Source of the DNA: CAVQGZ01 sp942491665
Lineage (GTDB): Bacteria > Actinomycetota > Actinomycetes > Jiangellales > Jiangellaceae
Length of the DNA: 64,000 nt
Direction: 5' to 3'
Assembly (NCBI GenBank): GCA_942491665.1
Contig: CALOBR010000003.1
Location: 62,001 to 126,000 of the forward strand
This document shows positions 8,555 through 18,073 of this stretch, in pieces (position 1 is the first letter of the stretch; every line of letters starts with the position of its first letter). The notes under the pieces were generated by a model. It saw only the letters and a list, made by a program, of their open reading frames with translations. It did not search any database and had not been told where the DNA came from. Position numbers and translations under genes: made by a program.

Positions 8555-9550
8555 CTACCGGAGGTAGGCGGCCAGGGCACGACCGGCGTCGCGTCCAGAG
8601 CGCCAGGCGGCCTCGATCCGCGGACGTGACGACCAGCCGTCGCCGCACACCGCCACGCCCGCGGGGTCAAGCGCGTACGTCGTGCTCCGCGACCGGACGG
8701 GGGTCGCCGACCCCCACCGCTTCACCTCCACCCAGACCGGCTCCCCCAGCGAGCCGGCCCGGCCCACCAGCCGCGCCATCTGCGCCAACGCCACCGGGAC
8801 GACGCCGTCCGGGTCGTCCAGATACTCCCGGGCGACGTCGTGGGTCGAGTGCGCGACCAGCACCGGAGCGTCGTCGCCGCGCCGCCGGCCGTCGTCCACG
8901 ATCAGCGACACGGGCGAGTCGTGCACGAACACGGCGTCGAGCCCGGTCCACGACCGCTGCGCGAACGAGGCGACGACGGTGACCACTGGCTGCCACTCGA
9001 CCTCCAGGTCGCCGCGCAGCTCTGCCAGGTCGTCGCCGAGCAGGTCACGGGCTTGCGGGTCGGGCATCGCCAGCACCACTCCGCGGACAGGCTGCCCGTC
9101 GACCGTCGGCCGGGACGCGCCCGCATCCCCGGCCCCTGCTCCCGCCCCGACCGCGGACACGTCCTGCGCCGAGCGGACGTCGAGCCCCTCGGCGAGGTCG
9201 GCCACGAGCGAGCGCAACCCACTCTCTGCCCCCCACCTCATGGGCCCCGTCGTCGTGCCCACCACGCCGGTGGCGTCGGCGACGGCGAAGGTGTCGGCCC
9301 AGGGGTGAGCAAGCCCGCGCTGCGCCCACGACTCCGCCAGCGCCTCGAACGCCGGGTCGCGCACCGTGAAGTACGCCGCCCCGACGTCGACGGCCCTGCC
9401 GTCTCGCGTCCATCTCGCCATGCGTCCGCCGACGGCCTTGCCGCGATCGAGCACGACCACCTCGACCCCGGCATCGGCCAGCGCTCGCGCACACACGACT
9501 CCACTGATGCCTGCGCCCACGACGACGACCGACGACTCCGGGATGCTCAC
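8555..9550 (-). CDS. FAD/NAD(P)-binding oxidoreductase, renalase-like
   Basis: The 331-residue flavoprotein starts at a GTG and shows an N-terminal dinucleotide-binding fold (SVVVVGAGISGVVCARALADAG), followed by the FAD-pyrophosphate motif LDRGKAVGGRMA. It ends with the C-terminal FAD signature VAVCGDGWSS. This order is typical of bacterial renalase-like amine oxidase relatives, which oxidise isomeric dihydro-nicotinamides or similar substrates; the substrate here is unknown. The start overlaps the upstream gene's stop in a GTGA arrangement, which gives the start call and suggests translational coupling. Confidence 0.8.
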   Translation of the reverse strand: MSIPESSVVVVGAGISGVVCARALADAGVEVVVLDRGKAVGGRMARWTRDGRAVDVGAAYFTVRDPAFEALAESWAQRGLAHPWADTFAVADATGVVGTTTGPMRWGAESGLRSLVADLAEGLDVRSAQDVSAVGAGAGAGDAGASRPTVDGQPVRGVVLAMPDPQARDLLGDDLAELRGDLEVEWQPVVTVVASFAQRSWTGLDAVFVHDSPVSLIVDDGRRRGDDAPVLVAHSTHDVAREYLDDPDGVVPVALAQMARLVGRAGSLGEPVWVEVKRWGSATPVRSRSTTYALDPAGVAVCGDGWSSRPRIEAAWRSGRDAGRALAAYLR

Positions 9551-10893
9551 CCGGCCATCTTCACACCTTCGGAGACGTCCAGGGCGCTGCGCCCGACCCA
9601 GGTCTCGTCGCGCCGGTAGCCCTGCGCGGCGACCTCGGCCACGCCAGCATTGCGCGGCAGCCACGTCGCCGTGGTGCGAGTCCCACGCGCGACCGCCTCC
9701 CCGTCCGCGCCGAGCACGACGAGGGAGGTGTCCGGCGGACCGGTTCCCACAACCAGCAGCGCGCCATCGGGTGCCCGCAGCGCCCCGACCTCCATCACGT
9801 CACCCGGTCGGGCCGGACGCGCCTGCGACACCAGCACGCCCGTCTCTGTGCTGGCGACAGTCACCACCACCGGCAGGCCAGGCCCGCTGGGGCGCACCTC
9901 GACCAGGGTCGCCCGCCCTCGGTCGGTGCGGATCGACCCGAGGATCGTGACCCGGCCCTCCGAACGGTCCAGGGACTCCAGGGCGGCCAGGCCGTCCAGG
10001 TAGTCCTCCGGTAGGTCCGGACGGGTCTCACCCCAGCTGGCCGGGACGATCTTCACCGGCGCCGGGCCTGGCAGCAACGACTCCGGCGTGATCAGCGCCG
10101 CCGTCAGCATGCCCGGGAACGAGCCTTGTACGCGCACAGCCGAGAGCACCGGCCCGCCCGGGACCAGCCGGGGCGTGTGCACCCACGGCCGGGACAGCCC
10201 GTCGGCCTGCAGGCCGACCGAGGTGAACCGCGCTCCGTCCTGGCGCTGGAGCTCGACGCCATCCCCCACAAGCCCAGGCGCCGGAAGCACCTGCAGCAGC
10301 GCAGCCCCCGGTGCGTCGAGAACGTCACCGAGGTCGAGGCCGCCGGGGTCGGACAGGACGACGAAGGGCGGCTCCTCAGCAACCGTCTCGACGCCGCTCA
10401 GGGTCAACGACCCAGGGTTGGTGGAGCCGGGGATCTGCGACTCCGTGACCTGAGCGACCCGGGCAAGCCCGTCGAGCCCGACCGACTGCAGCAGCGCCAC
10501 CGCGGCGCCGCCGACGGGCCCGGCCCACAACGCGTGCACCTGCGGCCCCGGAGCGTTGTCGGGGTCGACGGCCGAGCTCGTCGCCGTCCATACGGCGAGA
10601 GCCTCGTCCACGAAGCTCTCGTCGTCGATCCACGGGCCCCGGCCCGGCCACCCGATCAGCCGCGCGTCGTCCGGTGCCGGCTGCTCGGCCACCGCCTCGC
10701 CATCGACGGCCTGGGGTGTGTCCGGGCTCGTCGAGCCCTCCGGCCACAGCAGCAACGCCCCCAGCAGTGCGACGGCCAGACCCCCGACGAGCGCCAGGCG
10801 ACCTCGCGGGCGTGCAGGTGGGGCTGTGAGCCCAACCGGCGGGGCCTCGTCGAGCAGGTCGACGCTCACCCACTCGCCCTCGCCGCCGCTCAC
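9547..10893 (-). CDS. membrane-anchored hypothetical protein (paralogue of the next upstream gene)
   Basis: The 448-residue protein has a short cytoplasmic N-terminus containing VSVDLLDE, one membrane helix around residues 33-50 (LALVGGLAVALLGALLLW), and a long extracytoplasmic part rich in short beta strands with many V-x-V segments. No catalytic motif is evident. The layout and pieces such as SWPARGP/GWPGRGPW are shared with the adjacent upstream gene, so the two look like an old tandem duplication. The GTG at 10891-10893 follows GGGCAGG. The function is unknown; a propeller-like or sensor ectodomain is only a guess. Confidence 0.7.
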   Translation of the reverse strand: MSGGEGEWVSVDLLDEAPPVGLTAPPARPRGRLALVGGLAVALLGALLLWPEGSTSPDTPQAVDGEAVAEQPAPDDARLIGWPGRGPWIDDESFVDEALAVWTATSSAVDPDNAPGPQVHALWAGPVGGAAVALLQSVGLDGLARVAQVTESQIPGSTNPGSLTLSGVETVAEEPPFVVLSDPGGLDLGDVLDAPGAALLQVLPAPGLVGDGVELQRQDGARFTSVGLQADGLSRPWVHTPRLVPGGPVLSAVRVQGSFPGMLTAALITPESLLPGPAPVKIVPASWGETRPDLPEDYLDGLAALESLDRSEGRVTILGSIRTDRGRATLVEVRPSGPGLPVVVTVASTETGVLVSQARPARPGDVMEVGALRAPDGALLVVGTGPPDTSLVVLGADGEAVARGTRTTATWLPRNAGVAEVAAQGYRRDETWVGRSALDVSEGVKMAG

Positions 10894-10918
10894 CTGCCCA
10901 TTGTGGGACGCCGACGCA

Positions 10919-12046
10919 TCATGGGCCAGGCGAGGACAGCGGCGGCAGTGGGACTCTGATGCTCGCGACCACCGAGCCGTTGGTCCGCTTGCCCAGCACC
11001 GTCACCTCGGCAGGAGCAGGTGCGGGCAGCACCACCGCCGTGGGGCCGATGCCGTCCACCAGGGTCGTGCCGTCCCGGCCGCGCACCTCGACTCGTGCCA
11101 GGGACGGCGCCGAGGCCGCCAGGACGAGCGCTCGACCACCGCCACGGTCGACCACGCCGGCGGCGAGCGCCCCAGTGACCACGGGCGCAGTGCCCACGAC
11201 AGGCGCTCCGTCCTCGCCCGGCACAACGAGCAGGTAGCTCGTGCCGCCGTCCTCGGCCGATCTGGTCTCGACAAGGACGGCACGTCCCCCTGGCACCCGG
11301 GCTGCCGCGATGACCGCCACGCTTCCCGCGGACTCAGGGATCACCGGCAGCGCGTACAGCGCCGCGTCGTACTCCTCGGCGGTCAAGACCCCGGAGCGTC
11401 CCCACGCCGGGGCACGTGGCTGCACCGGCGGGCCCACTGGAACGATCGAGGTGGGCGACAACGCCGACACCTCGAGCAGGCCCCGCTGCGCGCCGCGAAC
11501 GCCGACCACGGCCAGGATCGGAGGCTGCCCCTGCAGGCTGCGCAGCGGCGCGGTGACGCCGTCGTCGCGGATGGCGACCCGGTTCCACACGCCGTCGTCG
11601 CGGCGCAGCGCGAGCGACGACGCGGCCACCACGTCCGGGGCCGCCAGAACCCGGCTGGTCGCGCCACCGGGCAGCGTGAGCCACGAGACGTCGGTGTCCA
11701 GGGGGACCGCGTCGAGCACGCGCCAGCCGTCGCTCCCCCGTACTACGGCCGCGACAAGCAGCCGGCCTTCACTGGTGAACGAGCGGACGAGCCCTGCCTG
11801 CAACCCGTCCACGTCACCGAGGTACAGCACGTCGACGTCGCGACCCGGCCCGGGGATTCCTGAGCCCTCAGCCACGCCACGCCAGGCGGTCTCGACCGCC
11901 CGGACCACCGAGGAGTCCTGGGCGTCCGGCCCGCGCGCCGGCCACGAGGCCACCGACCCTGGCTGCGGCGGAGCTTGCCCCGGCTGCTCGCCCGACGGCC
12001 AGGCCACCAGCAGCGCGAGTGCGAGCACGACGGCCCCGGCAACCAC
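10919..12046 (-). CDS. membrane-anchored hypothetical protein (tandem paralogue)
   Basis: At least 375 residues: one N-terminal membrane helix followed by a large extracytoplasmic beta-rich domain, like its neighbour. The only conventional start, GTG at 12044-12046, would begin inside the membrane helix. The frame is open upstream and encodes a plausible cytoplasmic segment containing VSYLDDG, which matches VSVDLLDE of the paralogue. The only candidate start for the longer form is a CTG at 12140-12142, overlapping the fbaA stop in a CTGA arrangement. The true start is therefore uncertain. Function unknown. Confidence 0.65.
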   Translation of the reverse strand: MVAGAVVLALALLVAWPSGEQPGQAPPQPGSVASWPARGPDAQDSSVVRAVETAWRGVAEGSGIPGPGRDVDVLYLGDVDGLQAGLVRSFTSEGRLLVAAVVRGSDGWRVLDAVPLDTDVSWLTLPGGATSRVLAAPDVVAASSLALRRDDGVWNRVAIRDDGVTAPLRSLQGQPPILAVVGVRGAQRGLLEVSALSPTSIVPVGPPVQPRAPAWGRSGVLTAEEYDAALYALPVIPESAGSVAVIAAARVPGGRAVLVETRSAEDGGTSYLLVVPGEDGAPVVGTAPVVTGALAAGVVDRGGGRALVLAASAPSLARVEVRGRDGTTLVDGIGPTAVVLPAPAPAEVTVLGKRTNGSVVASIRVPLPPLSSPGP

Positions 12047-12138
12047 GACAAGGTGCCGTGGTGACCGGGGTCGTCGGGGTTCAGGTCGGGCCGAGGCCCC
12101 GTCGTCGAGGTAGGAGACCTCGACGCCCGCGTGGTCGG

Positions 12139-13179
<1,041 letters not shown>

Positions 13180-13409
13180 GCTCGTCAAACCTCCGTGCGT
13201 GAAGCGCTGACGCTCGGCGGCTGCCGAACGGGTCACGAGTCTGTCGCATCAGAGGCGGGAGCGCTACGGATTCGCCCACCTCCACCCGCGCAGGTCACGG
13301 GTCTCGGTCGCCGACGGTTCTGCTGGACTGGCCTGCACCGGCCGCGCGGCGACGCTAGCCTGAATCAGCCGCCCGAGCGGGCGGGTTCACACCACCCAGG
13401 AGGCCCCCG

Positions 13410-13691
13410 GTGCCGGAGCGCAGCGTCACGATCGCCAGCAAGGTAGGGCTGCACGCCCGCCCAGCCGCCATCTTCGTCAAGGCCGCGTCCGAGCAGCCAG
13501 CCACGGTGACGATCGTCAAGGCCGGCTCAGGTGCCGACCCCGTCGATGCCTCGAGCATCCTCGGCATCATGACGCTCGGCGCCGAGTTCGGCGACGAGGT
13601 CATCCTCTCCTCCGACGGCGAGGGGTCCGACGCGGCGCTCGACGCGCTTGCCGCCCTGCTGGCCACGGACCTCGATGCCGAGGAGGCCTGA
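13410..13691 (+). CDS. ptsH: HPr phosphocarrier protein of the PTS
   Basis: The 93-residue HPr takes phosphate from enzyme I on the histidine of KVGLHARPAA and passes it to EIIA. The family fold is complete. The expected serine region reads SILGIMTLGAEFGDEV, so there is a serine at the position phosphorylated by HPr kinase in Firmicutes. The GTG start follows AGGAGG. A TAGCCT hexamer at 13356-13361 could be the -10 box, giving a short leader. ptsH is convergent with ptsI, so the two general PTS genes are not one operon here. Confidence 0.93.
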   Translation: MPERSVTIASKVGLHARPAAIFVKAASEQPATVTIVKAGSGADPVDASSILGIMTLGAEFGDEVILSSDGEGSDAALDALAALLATDLDAEEA

Positions 13692-13740
13692 CAGCTCCAC
13701 GCCACCCCGGGCCGCCTCGGCGACCCGGCGGCGCGCCCGA

Positions 13741-15411
13741 CTAGAGGCCCAGCTCTTCGAGCACGCTCAGCGACGCGCGCACCGCGTTGCGGGCCGCCAG
13801 CGCAGTCGGAGCATCGAGCGCGACCGTGGCCAGCCGACGGCACTCCGGTAGTGAGGTGCGCGCCAGCACCGCTGAGACTGCGGCGATCGACCGGGGGGTC
13901 ATCGACAGGCTGGTCACCCCAATGCCCACGAGAACCACCGCCAGCGCGGGGTCGGACGCGGCCTCCCCGCAGACCCCGACCGGACGGTCGTTCATGGCGC
14001 CGCCGTCCACGCTGGCCTTGACCATGCGCAGCACAGCCGGCTGCCACGGGTCGTTCAGCGCCGCGAGCTCACCCATGAGCCGGTCGGCCGCCATCGTGTA
14101 CTGGCCGAGGTCGTTGGTGCCCAGGCTCGCGAACATCGCGTGCTGGAGCACATGGTTGGCGGTGATGGCGGCAGCGGGCGTCTCGATCATCACCCCCGCC
14201 ATCGTCAGGTTGTGCTCGGCGCACTGAGCCACGAACGTCTTGGCCTCGTCCACGGTGCTGACCATCGGCGCCATCACCCACACGTCGGCCTCCTCGGCCG
14301 CGGCAGCCTGGGCGATCGCTGCCAGCTGTCCGTCCAGCACCTCCGGCGAGCGCAGCGCGGTGCGGTAGCCACGCACGCCGAGCGCCGGGTTCTCCTCCTC
14401 CATGTTTGTCAAGAACGGCAGCGGCTTGTCGGCGCCGGCATCGAGGGTGCGCACCACGACCTTCTTGCCCGGGAAGCCTGCGAGCACCTCGCGGTACATC
14501 GTCACCTGCTCGGTGATGCTGGGCGCCTCGGGGCGGTCGAGGAAGCAGAACTCGGTGCGGAACAGGCCGACACCCTGGGCGTTGGCCGCCACGGCCGCCA
14601 CGACGTCCTTGCCGTCGCCGACGTTGGCCAGCAGCTGCACCGGGTGCCCGTCCGACGTCGCGCCCTCGCCGTCGAAGGTCAGCTCGATGGACGCCGCGGC
14701 CTTGACCCGCTCGATCGTGTCGGGGTCGGGGTTGAGACGCACAGTGCCGGCCGAGCCGTCGACCAGAACCGTCGTGCCCTCGGCGATATCGAGGACATCG
14801 GGGGCGGCGACCACCGCGGGCAGCCCCAGCGCCTTCGCGAGAATCGCGGTGTGCGAGGTCGGGCCGCCCTGCGCGGTGACCAGGCCCACGCACACGGCCG
14901 GGTCGAGGGTGGCGGTGTCGGCCGGTGCGAGGTCGACGGCGGCCAGCACGAAGGGTTCGTCGCGCGCCGGGACGCCGGGCGCCGGGCGCCCGGTCAGCTC
15001 GGCGACCAGCCGGTCGCGCACGTCCTGCACGTCGCGGGCTCGCTCGGCCATGTACCCGCCGAGGGACTCCAGCATGGTGGCCACCTCGTCGGCGGCGTCC
15101 CACACGGCCCGCGGCGGGGGCGACCCTTGCTTGGTGACCTTTGTCTTTGCCGCGTTCACCAGGGTCGGGTCGGCCGCCATCATGGCCGTGGCCTCCAGCA
15201 GCGCCTTCGCCTCCGGAGCGGCGCTGGCGGCCCGCGACTCGAGGTCGGCCTTCACCACGGCGGCGGCCTCGGCGACAGTGGCTGCCGCGGCCTCCCGCTC
15301 ATGCTCGGCCAGCGTCTCGCCCGCGGCCGGCTCGCTGATCGGGTCAGGCATCCGGACCAGTGGCCCGACCGACCGGCCGGGGCTGACACCGACTCCGCTG
15401 ATCTGCTGCAC
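13741..15411 (-). CDS. ptsI: PTS enzyme I (phosphoenolpyruvate-protein phosphotransferase)
   Basis: Enzyme I starts the sugar PTS by taking phosphate from PEP and giving it to HPr. The 556-residue length is typical. Visible are the N-terminal GVGVSPGRSVGPL, the phosphohistidine motif GGPTSHTAILAKALGLPAVV, FRTEFCFLDR, VVRTLDAGADKPLPF, and the C-terminal GTNDLGQY and GVCGEAAS. The GTG start follows GAGGAGC and lies 10 nt after the stop of the EIIBC gene, so the two are cotranscribed. Confidence 0.95.
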   Translation of the reverse strand: MQQISGVGVSPGRSVGPLVRMPDPISEPAAGETLAEHEREAAAATVAEAAAVVKADLESRAASAAPEAKALLEATAMMAADPTLVNAAKTKVTKQGSPPPRAVWDAADEVATMLESLGGYMAERARDVQDVRDRLVAELTGRPAPGVPARDEPFVLAAVDLAPADTATLDPAVCVGLVTAQGGPTSHTAILAKALGLPAVVAAPDVLDIAEGTTVLVDGSAGTVRLNPDPDTIERVKAAASIELTFDGEGATSDGHPVQLLANVGDGKDVVAAVAANAQGVGLFRTEFCFLDRPEAPSITEQVTMYREVLAGFPGKKVVVRTLDAGADKPLPFLTNMEEENPALGVRGYRTALRSPEVLDGQLAAIAQAAAAEEADVWVMAPMVSTVDEAKTFVAQCAEHNLTMAGVMIETPAAAITANHVLQHAMFASLGTNDLGQYTMAADRLMGELAALNDPWQPAVLRMVKASVDGGAMNDRPVGVCGEAASDPALAVVLVGIGVTSLSMTPRSIAAVSAVLARTSLPECRRLATVALDAPTALAARNAVRASLSVLEELGL

Positions 15412-15421
15412 GTGCGCTCCT

Positions 15422-17389
15422 CTACATCAGCTTCGCCATCTCGGTCTTCAACGCCTCAGCGCGCGGCCCGAAGATGGCTTGGACGTTGTTGCCGACCTCC
15501 AGCACCCCAGCAGCACCGAGCTTCTGGATGGCGGCCTTGTCGACCTTGGACTTGTCGTTCACCTCGATACGGAGCCGGGTGATGCAGGCGTCCAGGTTCT
15601 TGATGTTGCCCTTGCCGCCGAAGGCGCGCACCAGCTTGCCCGCCTCGGTGTCGGGCAGGTCGTCAGCAGCGGGCGCAGGCGCCGCGGGTGCCGCGGCGCC
15701 AGCAGCCTCGATCGGCCCGGCGGCCATCGCGTCCTGCATCTCGCCCTTGAGTCCCTCGGCCTTGGGACCGAAGATGGCTTGGACGTTGTTGCCGACCTCC
15801 AGCACCCCAGCAGCACCGAGCTTCTGGATGGCCGCCTTGTCGACCTTGGACTTGTCGTTCACCTCGATACGAAGCCGGGTGATGCAGGCGTCCAGGTTCT
15901 TGATGTTGGCGCTTCCGCCGAAGGCCTGGACGAGCTTGCCGCCCATCGTCGGGGGAGCCGCTACGGCCACCTGGCCCGCACCGGCCACCTCGTCGGCGCG
16001 AGCGCCGGCCACGTCGTAGCTGCCGGGGTCGAGCACGCCGGCGCCCTCGTCACCGATGTCGTCCTCGCGACCGGGGATCTTGGCGTTGAGGAGTCGGATG
16101 CCGATCAAGAACACGAAGTAGTAGACGACGGCGAAGCCGAGGCCCACCAGAACCAACAACCACCACGGTTGTCGCCCCGGCAAGATGCCGAACAAGAAGA
16201 AGTCGATCAACCCACCGCTGAACGACACCGCGATGTGGATGTTCATGAGCTCCATGATCATGAACGACAGCCCGGCGAGGAACGCGTGGACGACGAAGAG
16301 CAGGGGGGCGACGAACAGGAAGGTGAACTCGATCGGCTCGGTGATGCCGGTCAGGAACGAGGTGAGGGCTGCGGAGAAGAACAGGCCCGCGACCACCTTG
16401 CGGCGGTGGGTCTTGGCCGAGTGGTACATGGCCAAGGCGGCTGCCGGCAGACCGAACATCATGAAGGGGTACTTGCCCGTCATGTAGGTGCCTGCGGTGA
16501 AGTCGGGGTACTCGACGAGCTGGCCCTTGGCGTCCTCGGTCGGCACCTGGTTGACGCCGTCGGCGAGCTGAGCGAACCAAATGCGCTGGTCACCGATCAC
16601 CAGGTCACCGGCGGCGGTGGTGTACTCGCCGAACTGATACCAGAAGATCGGGTACCAGGCGTGGTGCAGCCCGAACGGGATGAGCGCGCGCTCGATCAGC
16701 CCGAACACGAAGGCGCCGGGAACCGGGTTGGCGAGCACGACCTCGGACGCGAACGTGTTGATGCCGTCCTGGATGGGCGGCCAGATGACGATGGTCGCGG
16801 CACCCACCAGCAGCGAGAGCGCCGCGGTGATGATGGGCACGAACCTCTTGCCGGCGAAGAAGCCGAGCGCCGGGGTGAGCTGGATCGTGAAGAATCGGTT
16901 GTAGGCCCAGGCGGCCAAGACGCCGATCGCCAAACCGCCGAAGACGCCCGTCTGCAGGGTCGGGGTGCCCAGCACGGTGGCGTAGCGGCCCGGGTCGTCC
17001 ACGACGTCCTGCGGCGTGAGCCCCAGCAGCGTGCTGATGGAGACGTTGAAGATCAGGTAGCCGACGGTGGCAGCCAGTGCGGCCACACCGGCGTCGTTGG
17101 CCAGGCCTATCGCGACGCCGATGGCGAAGATGAGTGCCAGGTTGGCGAACACCACGTCACCGGAGGCCTGCATCACCGTGGCGACGGTCACCCAGAAGTC
17201 GTTGGTGAGCCAGGGCGCGATCTCGGTGAGCGTGGGCTGCTGCAGACCAGCCCCGATGCCCAGCAGCAGACCGGCTGCCGGGAGGATCGCGACCGGCACC
17301 ATCAGCGCCTTGCCGATGCGTTGCAGGTAGCCGAACGCCTTGGACCAGACGGACTGCTTGGCCGGTGCCGTTTCGGTAGCCGCGCTCAT
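15422..17389 (-). CDS. PTS EIIC-EIIB-EIIB, glucose/N-acetylglucosamine family
   Basis: The 655-residue transporter imports and phosphorylates a hexose or amino sugar. Residues about 15-430 form the EIIC channel, with the family motifs GLANDAGVAALAATVGY and FLTGITEPIEFTFLF. It is followed by two EIIB domains exactly 100 residues apart, each with the phosphocysteine motif NLDACITRLR (Cys about 502 and 602). The EIIB copies share an identical stretch of about 50 residues. A single EIIB is usual, so this is an internal duplication. The ATG follows GAGGAGGGG. EIIA is encoded divergently. Glucose versus GlcNAc cannot be settled from sequence. Confidence 0.9.
   Translation of the reverse strand: MSAATETAPAKQSVWSKAFGYLQRIGKALMVPVAILPAAGLLLGIGAGLQQPTLTEIAPWLTNDFWVTVATVMQASGDVVFANLALIFAIGVAIGLANDAGVAALAATVGYLIFNVSISTLLGLTPQDVVDDPGRYATVLGTPTLQTGVFGGLAIGVLAAWAYNRFFTIQLTPALGFFAGKRFVPIITAALSLLVGAATIVIWPPIQDGINTFASEVVLANPVPGAFVFGLIERALIPFGLHHAWYPIFWYQFGEYTTAAGDLVIGDQRIWFAQLADGVNQVPTEDAKGQLVEYPDFTAGTYMTGKYPFMMFGLPAAALAMYHSAKTHRRKVVAGLFFSAALTSFLTGITEPIEFTFLFVAPLLFVVHAFLAGLSFMIMELMNIHIAVSFSGGLIDFFLFGILPGRQPWWLLVLVGLGFAVVYYFVFLIGIRLLNAKIPGREDDIGDEGAGVLDPGSYDVAGARADEVAGAGQVAVAAPPTMGGKLVQAFGGSANIKNLDACITRLRIEVNDKSKVDKAAIQKLGAAGVLEVGNNVQAIFGPKAEGLKGEMQDAMAAGPIEAAGAAAPAAPAPAADDLPDTEAGKLVRAFGGKGNIKNLDACITRLRIEVNDKSKVDKAAIQKLGAAGVLEVGNNVQAIFGPRAEALKTEMAKLM
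15469..15908. repeat. intragenic direct repeat encoding duplicated EIIB cores
   Basis: Positions 15469-15608 and 15769-15908 are 140-bp direct repeats with a 300-bp period. They differ at only two positions (15533/15833 and 15572/15872), and both differences are synonymous. The flanking parts of the two EIIB domains are clearly more diverged. Confidence 0.9.
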
Positions 17390-17614
17390 TGCCCCTCCTC
17401 ACCCGGGTGGGAACGCACCACGCCGACGCGTCCCTCGCCTGCCACCCTGGCGATCGTGACGGTAGTCGCCAAGCGCGACACAGGTACCGATAACGGATCA
17501 GAAGTCACCAGAATCGTTGTCGCAGCGAGTCGGCTTGGGCAAGTGCCCCCCGTGTGCTGCGATCAGCGACTAGACAAGACACCGTCAGGCGTTTGTACCC
17601 GAGAAGGAGCCCCC

Positions 17615-18058
17615 ATGGACGTTCTTGCCCCCGTTGCCGGCCGCGCGATGCCGATCAGCGAGGTCCCCGACCCGGTGTTCGCCGGCCTGATGGTGGGCCC
17701 CGGCATCGGTATCGACCCAGAGATGGTCGCCGGGACGGCGGTCGCCCCGATCGCTGGGACGATCGTCAAGCTGCACCCGCACGCCTACGTGATCTCCGGC
17801 GAGGGCGGCGCCGTGCTCGTGCACCTCGGCATCGACACCGTTCAGCTCAAGGGTGAGGGCTTCACGGTGCACGCGTCCGAGGGCGCCACGGTCGCCGCCG
17901 GGGACGCGATCGTCTCGTGGGACCCCTCCGCGGTCGTCGCTGGGGGCAAGTCGGCGGCGGTACCTGTCGTCGCCCTGGAGGGGACGCCGGAGTCGATCGC
18001 CGGAATGGTCACCTCGGGCAGCGTCGCTGCCGGAGACCTCGTCTTCAGCTGGGGCTGA
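17615..18058 (+). CDS. crr: PTS EIIA, glucose type
   Basis: This 147-residue single-domain EIIA relays phosphate from HPr to EIIB. The family features are FAGLMVGPGIGIDP, the pocket histidine in LHPHAYVI, and the active-site histidine in VLVHLGIDTVQLKGEGF. The ATG at 17615 follows AAGGAG. It is divergent from the EIIBC gene across a 225-bp spacer that must contain both promoters. I see no recognisable DasR-type operator there. Confidence 0.92.
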   Translation: MDVLAPVAGRAMPISEVPDPVFAGLMVGPGIGIDPEMVAGTAVAPIAGTIVKLHPHAYVISGEGGAVLVHLGIDTVQLKGEGFTVHASEGATVAAGDAIVSWDPSAVVAGGKSAAVPVVALEGTPESIAGMVTSGSVAAGDLVFSWG

Positions 18059-18073
18059 CGCCGTCGGCGCCGA

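Noticed and set aside
17390..17614. DasR-type operator between the EIIBC gene and crr
   Set aside because: The ACTGGTCTAGACCACT-like consensus is not present; nothing else in the 225-bp spacer stands out.
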